In this document: positions 17,925 through 26,568 of the stretch, piece by piece | How the letters are laid out: each line of letters opens with the position of its first letter | Numbering within the stretch: position 1 is the first letter of the stretch | Assembly: GCF_902506555.1 (NCBI RefSeq) | Contig: NZ_LR732707.1 | Span: forward strand, 1,488,804 to 1,552,803 | Length of the DNA: 64,000 bases | Direction of reading: 5' to 3' | Origin: Sphingorhabdus sp. 109 | Lineage (GTDB): Bacteria > Pseudomonadota > Alphaproteobacteria > Sphingomonadales > Sphingomonadaceae | Position numbers and translations under genes: made by a program | Notes under the pieces: generated by a model | The model's database searches: none | Seen by the model: the letters and a program-made list of their open reading frames with translations, nothing else | What the model was told of the DNA's origin: nothing

Positions 17925-18641
17925 TTACATCAATTTAATGAGGGAGTTGCTCAGCCCGACAATCACTGCCGATATGCGATCATTGACCTGCAGTTTCTTG
18001 AACAGCCGCCGGATGTAGGAATCCACCGTCGCCTGTGAAATATCCAGAATGATCGCCATGTCCGCATTCGATTTGCCGCGTGATATCCAGTATAGAACCT
18101 GGCTTTCCCGTTCGGAGAGCGGCGGCTCTTCCTCGCTGCTGCGGTTGATAATCGCGCAAATCCTTCTGTGGCAGGATTGCGCGATCCCGACTAGGGGAGC
18201 GATAATGGCTTCGTCATCTGCTGTCATATCCCTTTCGAAATTCATCGAGAAATAGGAATTTCTGCTATTCGGCCCGAACAGCGGTGCAGCAATACCATCC
18301 TTGAAGCCCAGTTCCTTGGCTCTTTTGAGAAATCCCAACTGCTTTTCATTGAGCTTCTGGTCCGCGACGACCTGTTGCCAGGTCATGGCATGACCGATTG
18401 CCATGACATGGTCGGGGACAGGATCCGTTTCCATGAACGCCGGATCCAGATAGGTCCTGACAATTTCCTCCGGATATCCGAAATGATAGACCGAAGTCCG
18501 TTTTGACACCTGTGAATAAAATGGCGGGGTGATGTGGTAGGACAAGGATTTCACGCCTTTGGCCATCAACTGATGCGATAATTCGTTCAGTTGCGACGAA
18601 ACCGAAAAGCCTTCTTGGAGAGGGCTGTAATTATAAACCAT
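17925..18641 (-). CDS. LuxR-family regulator with autoinducer-binding domain (orphan)
   Basis: The 238-residue protein has an N-terminal autoinducer-binding domain (~20-160, with the family-like WQQV and a GFKDGIAAPLFGP segment). A C-terminal LuxR HTH (~172-235) follows: LSERESQVLYWISRGKSNADMAIILDISQATVDSYIRRLFKKL. Such regulators sense acyl-homoserine lactones or related signals. No luxI-type synthase is present in the window, so it would be an orphan receptor here. It is divergent from a small winged-helix gene, with two dyads in the shared upstream region. Confidence 0.9.
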   Translation of the reverse strand: MVYNYSPLQEGFSVSSQLNELSHQLMAKGVKSLSYHITPPFYSQVSKRTSVYHFGYPEEIVRTYLDPAFMETDPVPDHVMAIGHAMTWQQVVADQKLNEKQLGFLKRAKELGFKDGIAAPLFGPNSRNSYFSMNFERDMTADDEAIIAPLVGIAQSCHRRICAIINRSSEEEPPLSERESQVLYWISRGKSNADMAIILDISQATVDSYIRRLFKKLQVNDRISAVIVGLSNSLIKLM

Positions 18642-18829
18642 AGGCGAACCACACGTTTCTGGCAGCGAGAGTTTTCACGCATCGTGGATCCGATCAGCAG
18701 CCCCCGTAAAAACATCGCAACATGACATGCTATAATTGAGCATCCAGGTTTTCATAGGACAAAAAAGCCATTTGGCGAGAGATCTCGCCGGAGGTGCGAA
18801 ACGCCTGAATTCCGGTGCCTATAGCGCCT

Positions 18830-18847
18830 GTCACGCGGGAACGTGAC
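18830..18847. promoter_or_regulatory. Dyad GTCACG-N6-CGTGAC, candidate operator
   Basis: A perfect 6-bp inverted repeat with a 6-bp spacer lies in the divergent region between luxR (start 18641) and the winged-helix gene (start 18917). The overall length (18 bp) fits binding by a dimeric regulator. Which protein binds is not known. Confidence 0.4.
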
Positions 18848-18879
18848 GTGCGCCACGAGCAATCAGCCTGTAGGAACCT

Positions 18880-18899
18880 GCTTAACTGGAATATTAAGC
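18880..18899. promoter_or_regulatory. 20-bp dyad GCTTAA-N8-TTAAGC, lux-box-sized candidate operator
   Basis: The inverted repeat ends 17 bp before the ATG of the winged-helix gene. It has the 20-bp length of a lux box but not its classic sequence. It overlaps the region where the ribosome site would lie, which suggests repression if it is used. Confidence 0.35.
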
Positions 18900-18916
18900 G
18901 AAAAAGAATCGAAACC

Positions 18917-19321
18917 ATGCTTTCTGAAATCGAACGGATTTTTCCGACAAATTGTAGCAATGTCAAAGTGGATATTGCCGCGATGGCAGCGGCAAGAAAG
19001 AAGCGCAGCGAGCTGTTCAACGAACAATATTTTACCAACAAGTTCTGGGATATCATATTGCTCCTGTACAGCCACGAGATCAACGAACTGCCGATCGACT
19101 CTGCCGAGATCGCCAATCATCTCGAAATCGATCAATCTTCGGTCTTGCGTTATCTGACCGCGCTCGAGAATGACGATATTGTCTGCGCCTATGATCTGGC
19201 GGAAGACGATTGTTTCGATCTGGCGCGCGACAAATTGTCGCTTACCCGGAGCGGATTCGAAAATGCAGGCATCATCGTGCAGCAGGTCCGCAAAATCCTG
19301 ACTTCGATGCCGAACGTCTAG
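18917..19321 (+). CDS. Small winged-helix DNA-binding protein
   Basis: From ATG 18917 the product is 134 residues; the frame stays open upstream to 18815, so the start is uncertain. An N-terminal helical stretch with ARKKRSELFNEQYF precedes a MarR-like winged helix. Within it, WDIILLLYSHEI leads to the HTH (SAEIANHLEIDQSSVLRYLTALENDDIV), a wing with acidic residues, and LTRSGFENA as the C-terminal helix. It resembles the protein at 42023-42397 in layout and in the motif series xxRxxLF...W..(M/I)L.LY. It is divergent from luxR and probably a transcription regulator. Confidence 0.75.
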   Translation: MLSEIERIFPTNCSNVKVDIAAMAAARKKRSELFNEQYFTNKFWDIILLLYSHEINELPIDSAEIANHLEIDQSSVLRYLTALENDDIVCAYDLAEDDCFDLARDKLSLTRSGFENAGIIVQQVRKILTSMPNV

Positions 19322-19395
19322 GCCGGCGGCACCACCAATTGCCCCGATACGGCAACCAGAAGCCCAACCGGCCGGTTAGACAGGATAAAAGACAA

Positions 19396-20550
19396 TTATT
19401 CGGTCAGATCTTCCCAGGCATCTTTCAATTTCCCGAAAAATCCGGTTGAATTCGGCGTTTCATCCCCGGTTTCGGTTGCCTGGAAATCGCGCAATATCTG
19501 CCGTTGTTGCTTGGACAGTCGGGTCGGCGTTTCAACGTCAATCTGGACCACCATATCGCCGCTGCCGCGCCCTTGCAGAACCGGCATGCCGGCACCGCGC
19601 TGACGCAGCTGTTTGCCGCTCTGGATCCCGGCGGGAATCCGGATCTCATGCTTTTCACCATCAAGACCCGGAATGGTTATCTCTCCGCCCAGCGCGGCCA
19701 GAGTGAAACTGATCGGCGCGCGGGTGAACAGGGTTGTGCCTTCCCGTTCGAAGATATCGTGCCGGATCAGATGAATGAAAATATAGAGATCACCGGGAGG
19801 CGCACCCCGTGCTCCGGCTTCCCCCTTGCCGGACAACCGGATCCGTGTGCCGGTATCAACGCCGGCGGGAATATCCACTTCGAGCGTCTGCGGCTTGTCC
19901 ACCCTGCCCTCGCCGTGACAGACATGGCACGGGCTCTCGATCACCTCGCCGCGGCCCTGGCAACTGGCGCAGGTCCGTTCAACGACGAAAAAGCCTTGTT
20001 GGGCGCGAACCTTGCCGTGGCCGTGACAGGTCGGGCATTGCCGGACACCGGTACCCGGTTCCGCTCCGGAACCGTCGCAGGCGTCGCAACCGACCGAGAC
20101 ATCAATTTCTATTTCGGTATGTTTGCCGTGAAAAGCGTCTTCGAGGGTGATTTCCATATCATAGCGGAGATCAGCACCACGCGCCGGGCCCCGCTGCTGT
20201 TGCTGGCCGCCAAAACCGCCACCGGCACCACCGCCGAAAATCGTTTCGAAAATGTCACCGATATCGTTGAAGGCTGCGCCGCCGAAACCGCCACCGCCGC
20301 CGGCATTATTGCCGCCGCCGTTGGTAAAGGCCTCATGCCCGTAGCGGTCATAGGCCGCCCGTTTTTGCGGGTCTTTCAGTACATCATAAGCTTCGCTGAT
20401 CGACTTGAACTTGGCTTCCGCTTCCGCGTCGCCGGGATTCTTGTCGGGATGCCATTGCATCGCCAGTTTGCGATAGGATGATTTGAGCGTCGCACCGTCA
20501 CAGTCGCGCGAAACGTTCAGTTGCTGATAATAATCGATTTCGGATGCCAT
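19396..20550 (-). CDS. dnaJ: Molecular chaperone DnaJ
   Basis: DnaJ is the Hsp40 co-chaperone that delivers substrates to DnaK and stimulates its ATPase. The 384-residue protein has an N-terminal J domain with the HPD motif (HPDKNP) and a Gly/Phe-rich linker (~75-115). Four CxxCxGxG zinc repeats follow (CDACDGSG, CPTCHGHG, CASCQGRG, CHVCHGEG), then the substrate-binding C-terminal domains. ATG 20550 is favoured because a GGGGGA site lies about 9 nt upstream; ATG 20556 is two codons earlier. It lies 105 bp downstream of dnaK on the same strand. Confidence 0.97.
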   Translation of the reverse strand: MASEIDYYQQLNVSRDCDGATLKSSYRKLAMQWHPDKNPGDAEAEAKFKSISEAYDVLKDPQKRAAYDRYGHEAFTNGGGNNAGGGGGFGGAAFNDIGDIFETIFGGGAGGGFGGQQQQRGPARGADLRYDMEITLEDAFHGKHTEIEIDVSVGCDACDGSGAEPGTGVRQCPTCHGHGKVRAQQGFFVVERTCASCQGRGEVIESPCHVCHGEGRVDKPQTLEVDIPAGVDTGTRIRLSGKGEAGARGAPPGDLYIFIHLIRHDIFEREGTTLFTRAPISFTLAALGGEITIPGLDGEKHEIRIPAGIQSGKQLRQRGAGMPVLQGRGSGDMVVQIDVETPTRLSKQQRQILRDFQATETGDETPNSTGFFGKLKDAWEDLTE

Positions 20551-20599
20551 ACTCATGCTTCCCCCAAAGCGGAAGGACTGTCGCCCCCCGGCAAGCCGA

Positions 20600-20625
20600 A
20601 ACCGCCGGACCTGGATCCGGCGGTT
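20600..20625. repeat. Stem-loop in the dnaK-dnaJ intercistronic gap
   Basis: AACCGCCGGA at 20600-20609 pairs perfectly with TCCGGCGGTT at 20616-20625 around a 6-nt loop. No T-run follows in the direction of dnaJ, so it may attenuate or protect the transcript rather than terminate it. Confidence 0.6.
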
Positions 20626-20655
20626 CCATCTTGCACGGGAACGACGTCCCGGTCT

Positions 20656-22599
20656 TTACTCAGCCGCCTTGGCGTCATCTTTCTTGTCGTCGTCAGAGTC
20701 GTCGACTTCCGAGAATTCGGCATCGACCACATCATCGTCGGCCTTGGCCGCCGCATCGGCGGCGGCAGCATCACCGGCGTCGCCGCCGGCAGCCTGCTCG
20801 GCTTCATAGATTTTCTGACCCATTTGCATGGAAACCTGCGCCAGCGCTTCGGACTTGGCCGTCATCGCGTCGGGATCGCCAGATTCAATGGCTTCCTTGG
20901 TTTCCTCGAGCGCCGCCTCGATCTGGCCCTTCAGATCAGCGTCGATCTTGTCGCCATGCTCTTCGAGCTGCTTCTCGGTGGTGTGGACCAGGCTTTCGGC
21001 ATTATTCTTGGCTTCCGCCTCGGCCCGCCGTTTCTTGTCTTCTTCCGCAAATTTCTCGGCATCCTGAACCATCTGGTCGATATCGCTATCGCTCAGACCA
21101 CCGGAAGCCTGGATCTTGATCTGCTGTTCCTTGCCCGTGCCCTTGTCTTTCGCAGACACGTTGACGATGCCGTTGGCATCGATGTCGAAAGTCACGTCGA
21201 TCTGCGGCACACCGCGCGGTGCTGGCGGAATGCCGACCAGGTCAAACTGGCCGAGCATCTTGTTGTCCGCCGCCATTTCACGCTCGCCCTGGAACACGCG
21301 GATCGTCACGGCCTGCTGATTGGCATCAGCGGTCGAGTAAACCTGCGACTTTTTCGTCGGGATCGTCGTGTTGCGGTCGATCATGCGGGTAAATACACCG
21401 CCGAGGGTTTCGATACCCAGCGACAGAGGCGTCACGTCGAGCAGCAGGACGTCTTTGACGTCCCCCTGCAGAACACCGGCCTGAATGGCAGCGCCCATGG
21501 CGACAACCTCATCCGGGTTCACCCCGACATGCGGTTCCTTGCCGAAGAATTTCTGCACGGTTTCGCGCACCAGCGGCATGCGGGTCATCCCGCCGACCAT
21601 GACGACATCGTCGATCTCGCTGGCTTCGACGCCGGCATCTTTCAGAGCCTTCTTACAAGGGTCGAGCGTGCGTTTGACCAGATCGCCAACCAGCTTTTCG
21701 AGATCGGAGCGGCTGATCGACTTGACGAGATGCTTCGGTCCGTTCTGGTCCGCGGTGATGAACGGCAGGTTGACTTCGGTCGTCTGCGCGCTGGAAAGCT
21801 CGATCTTCGCTTTTTCGGCCGCTTCCTTGAGGCGCTGCAGCGCGAGCTTGTCCTTCGTGAGGTCGATGCTTTCGGCTTTCTTGAAGTCAGCGGCGAGAAA
21901 CTCGACCAGCTTGGCGTCAAAATCTTCACCGCCGAGGAACGTGTCACCGTTGGTCGATTTCACTTCGAACACGCCGTCGCCGATTTCGAGGATCGAAATA
22001 TCGAACGTACCGCCGCCCAAGTCATAAACCGCAATGGTCTTGCCGTCATTCTTGTCGAGGCCGTAAGCCAGCGCCGCCGCAGTCGGCTCGTTGATGATAC
22101 GCAGCACTTCAAGGCCAGCGATCTTGCCGGCATCCTTGGTCGCCTGACGCTGGGCGTCGTTGAAATAGGCCGGAACGGTAATAACCGCCTGGGTCACCGT
22201 TTCACCGAGATAGCCTTCGGCGGTCTCTTTCATCTTCTGCAGCGTATAGGCAGAAATCTGGGACGGGCTGTAATCGTCACCGCCAGCCTTGACCCACGCA
22301 TCGCCGTTGGACCCCTTGACGATTTCATAAGGGACCAGCTCCATGTCTTTTTTCGTCATCGGATCATCGAACCGGCGACCGATCAGGCGCTTCACCGCAA
22401 AGATCGTGCTTTCCGGATTGGTGACAGCCTGACGCTTTGCCGGCTGGCCAATCAGGCGCTCGCCATCCTTGGTGAATGCAACGACGGACGGTGTGGTCCG
22501 CGCGCCTTCCGAATTTTCGATAACCTTCGGCTTGCCGCCGTCCATAACGGCAACACAGCTGTTGGTGGTGCCCAGATCAATTCCGATAACTTTACCCAT
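20656..22599 (-). CDS. dnaK: Molecular chaperone DnaK (Hsp70)
   Basis: DnaK is the ATP-dependent Hsp70 chaperone. The 647-residue protein starts at ATG 22599 with a GAGGG site. It shows the Hsp70 signatures [22 protein letters not shown] and [10 protein letters not shown]. The substrate-binding domain begins near [14 protein letters not shown], and the C-terminal tail is rich in Asp and Ala, as usual. A probable RpoH-type promoter lies about 85-110 bp upstream. The frame extends five codons farther upstream, but the [10 protein letters not shown] start is the family norm. Confidence 0.98.
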   Translation of the reverse strand: MGKVIGIDLGTTNSCVAVMDGGKPKVIENSEGARTTPSVVAFTKDGERLIGQPAKRQAVTNPESTIFAVKRLIGRRFDDPMTKKDMELVPYEIVKGSNGDAWVKAGGDDYSPSQISAYTLQKMKETAEGYLGETVTQAVITVPAYFNDAQRQATKDAGKIAGLEVLRIINEPTAAALAYGLDKNDGKTIAVYDLGGGTFDISILEIGDGVFEVKSTNGDTFLGGEDFDAKLVEFLAADFKKAESIDLTKDKLALQRLKEAAEKAKIELSSAQTTEVNLPFITADQNGPKHLVKSISRSDLEKLVGDLVKRTLDPCKKALKDAGVEASEIDDVVMVGGMTRMPLVRETVQKFFGKEPHVGVNPDEVVAMGAAIQAGVLQGDVKDVLLLDVTPLSLGIETLGGVFTRMIDRNTTIPTKKSQVYSTADANQQAVTIRVFQGEREMAADNKMLGQFDLVGIPPAPRGVPQIDVTFDIDANGIVNVSAKDKGTGKEQQIKIQASGGLSDSDIDQMVQDAEKFAEEDKKRRAEAEAKNNAESLVHTTEKQLEEHGDKIDADLKGQIEAALEETKEAIESGDPDAMTAKSEALAQVSMQMGQKIYEAEQAAGGDAGDAAAADAAAKADDDVVDAEFSEVDDSDDDKKDDAKAAE

Positions 22600-22682
22600 A
22601 AATCCCTCGATCAATTTTCTAACATTAGCAAAATTGCCGCCCGGCCCTGTTCAAGTGGCACCGCGTACGGCTTCGTGAAGCG

Positions 22683-22710
22683 ATATAGGTGGCATTTTCC
22701 TTGGCACAAG
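22683..22710 (-). promoter_or_regulatory. Probable heat-shock (RpoH) promoter of dnaK
   Basis: On the minus strand CTTG (22710-22707) is followed after 17 nt by CCTATAT (22689-22683). This matches the alphaproteobacterial sigma-32 pattern of a CTTG -35 element and a CCCCATAT/CYTATNT -10 element. It would give a leader of roughly 75 nt before dnaK. Confidence 0.6.
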
Positions 22711-22792
22711 ACGTGAGACATTCTACATTTAAAAAATCAACGCAAAACACCCCTATCGGGACAGAAATACAGTGGTTTAACGAGGTGTCACT

Positions 22793-23245
22793 ATGAACAA
22801 GCTCTCTATCATGCTCACCGCATCCGCCTCCTTGCTGCTCGCTTCATGCGGCCAGGGAGACTTTCTTCACGCAGACAATGCCGTGGTTAACCTGTCCCCC
22901 GTGGAAGACAATCCCTCCTCCGGCTACATGGATTTGCATGGCGGCCGTGTCGATGTCGAACTGGTCGGCGTAACCTCCGACGATGTATTGCGCATGGAGA
23001 TGCACGAAACGACCGAGGAAGACGGCATGATGAGCATGGCCAAGCTCAAATCTATTCCGGTCCCGGCCGGCGAAACGGTCAAGCTGGAACCCGGCGGGAA
23101 GCATCTGATGATCTGGGGCGTTGGCGAAGGTTCGAAGAAACGCGGATTGCTGACCATGACCCTGATCTATTCGAATGACGAACGGATCGAGATTGATGCC
23201 GTGGTCCGGAAAGTCGGCGAACCCGCGCCGGTTGCCGACGAATAG
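22793..23245 (+). CDS. Periplasmic copper chaperone PCu(A)C, lipoprotein form
   Basis: The 150-residue product has a lipoprotein signal (lipobox LASC, Cys19) and the complete copper-binding signature H-X10-M-X21-H-X-M. Its residues are His71, Met82, His104 and Met106, with exact spacing. PCu(A)C proteins hold Cu(I) in the periplasm and deliver it to the CuA site of cytochrome oxidase. No sco or cox gene is nearby; it is followed 9 bp later by the HExxH protein on the same strand. Most homologues are soluble and secreted, so a lipid anchor is a small variation. Confidence 0.9.
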   Translation: MNKLSIMLTASASLLLASCGQGDFLHADNAVVNLSPVEDNPSSGYMDLHGGRVDVELVGVTSDDVLRMEMHETTEEDGMMSMAKLKSIPVPAGETVKLEPGGKHLMIWGVGEGSKKRGLLTMTLIYSNDERIEIDAVVRKVGEPAPVADE

Positions 23246-23254
23246 AACGTCCGG

Positions 23255-23710
23255 GTGGCAGGCCGTCCGCTGACCCCATCCGAAGTCCAGCTGTGCCGGT
23301 CCGTGTTCGGGCAGGTCATTGACTATGACAGGGTGCGGATATTCAATCGCAAATGGTGGTTGTTCCAGCCTCGCAGTGTCACCATGGCACCGGACGGGAA
23401 TCTCTGGTTTCATCCGGAAAGCGACCTGTTCTGCGATGATTTCTGCGGATCGTCGCGAAATATCCAGGCCCTGTTCATCCACGAGATGGTGCATGTCTGG
23501 CAGCACCAGCAGGGTATATTCCTGCCGCTCGCGCGCCATCCCTTCTGCCGCTATGAATATGCACTGGAGCCGGGCAAGCCTTTCGCCGACTATGGCATCG
23601 AACAGCAAGCGGAAATCGTCAGCCACCATTTTCTGCTGCAAAATGGAGCGATACTGAAAAATGACTATCATACCGCCGATTTTCAGGAGCTATTGCCCTT
23701 TTTCGGATGA
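23255..23710 (+). CDS. 'vgr-related' small protein with an HEMVH metallopeptidase-like motif
   Basis: Translation probably starts at GTG 23255, giving 151 residues. No signal peptide is visible. The core motif is HEMVHVWQHQ (HExxH at 76-80), the zincin signature, followed by Glu-rich AEIVSHHF, which could supply a third ligand. Sphingomonad proteins of this type are often labelled 'vgr related protein', but no VgrG spike sequence or type VI gene is present here. It is closely spaced (9 bp) behind the PCu(A)C gene. A zinc-dependent protease is inferred from the motif alone. Confidence 0.7.
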   Translation: MAGRPLTPSEVQLCRSVFGQVIDYDRVRIFNRKWWLFQPRSVTMAPDGNLWFHPESDLFCDDFCGSSRNIQALFIHEMVHVWQHQQGIFLPLARHPFCRYEYALEPGKPFADYGIEQQAEIVSHHFLLQNGAILKNDYHTADFQELLPFFG

Positions 23711-23720
23711 TTGGAAAACA

Positions 23721-23754
23721 TAAAAATGGCCGGAAAGCACCCTTCCCGGCCATT
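23721..23754 (-). terminator. Terminator of the ompW-like gene
   Basis: AATGGCCGG (23725-23733) is the inverted partner of CCGGCCATT (23746-23754). Read on the minus strand, the stem runs into an ATTTTTAT run, giving an intrinsic terminator 26 bp beyond the ompW stop. It lies between convergent genes. Confidence 0.8.
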
Positions 23755-23779
23755 CTGTGGCAATCAGCCTGCCCCCGCT

Positions 23780-24460
23780 TCAGAAACGGTAGGCGAACCC
23801 GGCGCTGACCACCCAGGGATCAATCCGGTGGCGGGTCCGCAACACTTCCGTATCGCCAGCATACCAGCGGGCCGTCGTATTGACGAAATAGCGTTTCGCA
23901 TCGACGCTCAGCCCCAGCCCCTTGTCGTTCAGCGGCAGGTCAAAACCGGCCTGCAGAGCAAAACCGACCTTGTCGTTCATCTTCTGCCGTGTCGCGCCCA
24001 GCGCCTGGGCCGTGCTTCCCGCCTTTTCGTCGATGAAGATGAAATAGGTCGGGCCGGCACCGACATAGGGCTTGAACCCGCTACCGTCGCCGAAATGATA
24101 TTTCGCGGTCAGGGTTGCCGGGATTATATTGGCGTTCGACACCAGCCCCGCGCCGTCCAGCGGCCCGGTGCCGGTCACATCATGCTGGGTGACGCAGCAG
24201 ATGGTTTCGAGCGAGAAATTGGGAGTGAAGAAATATTCGGCAGCGATCGTCGGAACGAAATTGTCATCAGCCTCGGTCTGGGTGCCGGCGGGCAATCCGA
24301 TATTGTCCAGTTCAACCGAGGTGATCTTGCCATCGGGCGCAACCAGCGTGGCCATAGCCTTGACCTGGATTTTTCCGTCGGTCGAACCGGCCACGGCCGG
24401 TCCACTGATGCCTACGGCCAGAGCTGCGGCTGTTGCGACCAGATTCAGTCTGTTTTTCAT
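23780..24460 (-). CDS. OmpW family outer-membrane protein
   Basis: The start MKNRLNLVATAAALAVGISGPAVAG is a signal peptide ending near residue 25, so ATG 24460 is preferred over TTG 24469. The mature ~200 residues match the eight-stranded OmpW barrel: VKAMATLVAPDG early, FFTPNFSLETIC, PATLTAKYHF and FKPYVGAGPTYFIF in the middle, and a terminal aromatic residue (AYRF) for BAM recognition. OmpW proteins form narrow hydrophobic channels for small nonpolar molecules. The gene is monocistronic, with a terminator behind it. Confidence 0.92.
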   Translation of the reverse strand: MKNRLNLVATAAALAVGISGPAVAGSTDGKIQVKAMATLVAPDGKITSVELDNIGLPAGTQTEADDNFVPTIAAEYFFTPNFSLETICCVTQHDVTGTGPLDGAGLVSNANIIPATLTAKYHFGDGSGFKPYVGAGPTYFIFIDEKAGSTAQALGATRQKMNDKVGFALQAGFDLPLNDKGLGLSVDAKRYFVNTTARWYAGDTEVLRTRHRIDPWVVSAGFAYRF

Positions 24461-24603
24461 GTCTTTCAATCCCTGTATGGTTTCTGACCGAGGCCATTAA
24501 AGGGACGGAAAAATGAGGGACATACGCAATAGTCCTGATATGCAGAAGAGACAGGCCAGCCATTGCGACTTGGCCAAGTTCGGAGCCGTTCAGGCACCCT
24601 CGC

Positions 24604-25992
24604 CTATGGCAGAAGACCGAGTCTTTCGCGCATCATCCAGCGTGCCAGCATCAGCACCGAAACCACGCCCAGCCCGCCGGCCAGCCCGGTCCAGATGCCA
24701 ACGCCCTCCCAGCCCTGCCAGAAGGCCAGGCCGGCACCCAGGCCCATGCCGATGAACCAATACCCCATCAGCGCGAACAGCATCGGTACAGTGGTATCAT
24801 GCAGGCCGCGCAACATACCCGCGCCGACGACTTGCGCGCCGTCGACGATCTGGAAAATCGCGGCAATCGCAAGGAAGCTGACCGCGAGCGCGGCGACTTC
24901 GGCGTTGCCCGGCGCGCTCGCGTCAATGAACATAGAGATCAGCAGGTCGGGAGCCAGAACGAAGACCAGCGCCATCGCTGCCATGAAGGCCGTGCCGAGG
25001 GTGAAGCTGACCCAGCCAGCACGCTTGATCCCTTCACGATTGTTCCGGCCATATTGAATGCCGACGCGGACCGTTGCGGCTTGTGCCAGCCCCATCGGTA
25101 CCATGAAGGTCAGCGAGGCGAGTTGCAGCGCAATGGCGTGGGCCGCCACCGATTCTGCGCTGATCAGTCCCATCAGCAGGGCCGCGACGCCAAAGACCGA
25201 GCCTTCCAGCCCCATAGTGATGGCGATCGGCAGCCCCAGTTTCCACATCGCCCGGAAGCGTGGCCAGTCGCTGCGCCAGAACCGGCCGAACAGATGGTAG
25301 CGGCGGAAGCGTTTGTGCAACAATACCACCAGCACCATGCCGCCGAACATCAGGACATTGGTGATAACACTGCCGATGCCCGCACCAATAACACCGAAGG
25401 CCGGCACACCGAATTTGCCGAAAATCAGTGCATAATTGAACAATGCATTGGACAGCACGCCGATGACGCTGATGACCAGCGCCCAGACCGGCTGTTCCAG
25501 CGCCGAAATAAAATTGCGCAATATGAGGAAGAAAAGAAAGGGCAGGATCGACCACATATAGGCGCTGATATAGGTGCCGGCTATGACCGCCAGATCGGGC
25601 TGCTGGCCGAACAGCAGCAATATGGACTCGGTGTTCCAGAGCAGGATCCAGAACGGCACGAGAACCGCCACCGCCATCCACATGGCCTGACGGAACGTGC
25701 GCCGGACATCGCGGACGCTGTGCTGCATCCGGCCGATTTGCGTCGCCATCATCGGCGCAGAGGCCGTGATCAACCCCATGCAGAATATCGCCGCTGTCAT
25801 CGCCAGATTGTAACCGAGCGTGGCTCCGGCAAGTTGGGGTGCCCCCAGCCAGCCGAGCATCAGCACGTCGGTCGCCCCGATCAGAGCCATTGTCAGATTG
25901 GAAAGAATCAGTGGCCAGGCAAGCGCCAGCGTGGCGCGCAGTTCATGCCGCCAGGGATATTGCTCTCGCAGATCGGGAGACACGCCGCTCAT
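24604..25992 (-). CDS. MATE family multidrug efflux transporter
   Basis: The 462-residue protein has about 12 hydrophobic helices in two similar halves and the MATE opening LALAWPLILSNLTMALIGATDVLMLGWLG. Further family features are GVIGAGIGSVITNV and the second-half GLEGSVFGVAALLMG segment. MATE pumps export cationic drugs and metabolites using Na+ or H+ gradients (NorM/DinF type). It appears monocistronic. The substrate cannot be deduced. Confidence 0.92.
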   Translation of the reverse strand: MSGVSPDLREQYPWRHELRATLALAWPLILSNLTMALIGATDVLMLGWLGAPQLAGATLGYNLAMTAAIFCMGLITASAPMMATQIGRMQHSVRDVRRTFRQAMWMAVAVLVPFWILLWNTESILLLFGQQPDLAVIAGTYISAYMWSILPFLFFLILRNFISALEQPVWALVISVIGVLSNALFNYALIFGKFGVPAFGVIGAGIGSVITNVLMFGGMVLVVLLHKRFRRYHLFGRFWRSDWPRFRAMWKLGLPIAITMGLEGSVFGVAALLMGLISAESVAAHAIALQLASLTFMVPMGLAQAATVRVGIQYGRNNREGIKRAGWVSFTLGTAFMAAMALVFVLAPDLLISMFIDASAPGNAEVAALAVSFLAIAAIFQIVDGAQVVGAGMLRGLHDTTVPMLFALMGYWFIGMGLGAGLAFWQGWEGVGIWTGLAGGLGVVSVLMLARWMMRERLGLLP

Positions 25993-26061
25993 AGGCGCGC
26001 GTTAGACCAAGGCGCGGTATCAAGCCAGTGAAACCGCGCCTCGGTCTATATAGTCGCGATA

Positions 26062-26358
26062 TTATCGCGGATCGCGGGGATAGCCGCGGGTTCCGTAACA
26101 GTCGTCATCGAGCCGTCCGTTGCGGTCATAGCCGTCGCAGCCGTCGTTCTTGTCGATAAAATAGCCACCCGCTGCGCCCGCTGCTGCACCGATAGCGGCA
26201 CCTTCCAGCACATCGCCGCCGGTAAGCGCGCCGATGGCAGCGCCTGCCGCCGCGCCCGCTCCGGCGCCTTCTGCCGCATAATTTTGCGCGCAGGCCGTCA
26301 GGCCGAATGCCGCCGTCGTGGCGATCGCCAATTGTCTAGCCCAGATGATCATCTTCAT
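26062..26358 (-). CDS. Glycine-zipper outer-membrane lipoprotein (YMGG-like)
   Basis: This 98-residue protein has a signal with lipobox LTAC (Cys23). A glycine-zipper segment follows (GAGAGAAAGAAIGALTGGDVLEGAAIG.., residues ~33-70) with GxxxG periodicity that suits membrane insertion or helix packing. The C-terminus is Asp/Tyr/Arg-rich (GYDRNGRLDDDCYG). It resembles the YMGG/17-kDa surface antigen class. The role is unknown; such proteins are envelope-structure or stress-associated. Confidence 0.82.
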   Translation of the reverse strand: MKMIIWARQLAIATTAAFGLTACAQNYAAEGAGAGAAAGAAIGALTGGDVLEGAAIGAAAGAAGGYFIDKNDGCDGYDRNGRLDDDCYGTRGYPRDPR

Positions 26359-26568
26359 TCTCCTCGCGATTTGTTCGGGTAGCCATTCAACACCCGGAAC
26401 CCGCTATGGTTCCTGAACAGGCGAACTTTGCAAGGCAGAACGCATTCAGGGCGCGACCGACTGCTTCAGACCGGCCCGCTTGAATACATTTGCCCCTGTT
26501 GATTTCATTTGATACCATATGCCCGTTGAGCAAGCGGCCCAACCCGCGCTTGCGCCAATGGTGACCTT

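Noticed and set aside
18880-18899. Classical lux box
   Set aside because: The dyad has the right length but not the lux-box consensus, so it is listed only as a candidate operator.
20521-22716. A long open frame (731 codons) on the plus strand over dnaK
   Set aside because: It runs antisense to dnaK, a highly conserved gene with correct codon pattern. The product has no recognisable domain, as expected for the antisense frame of a GC-rich gene.
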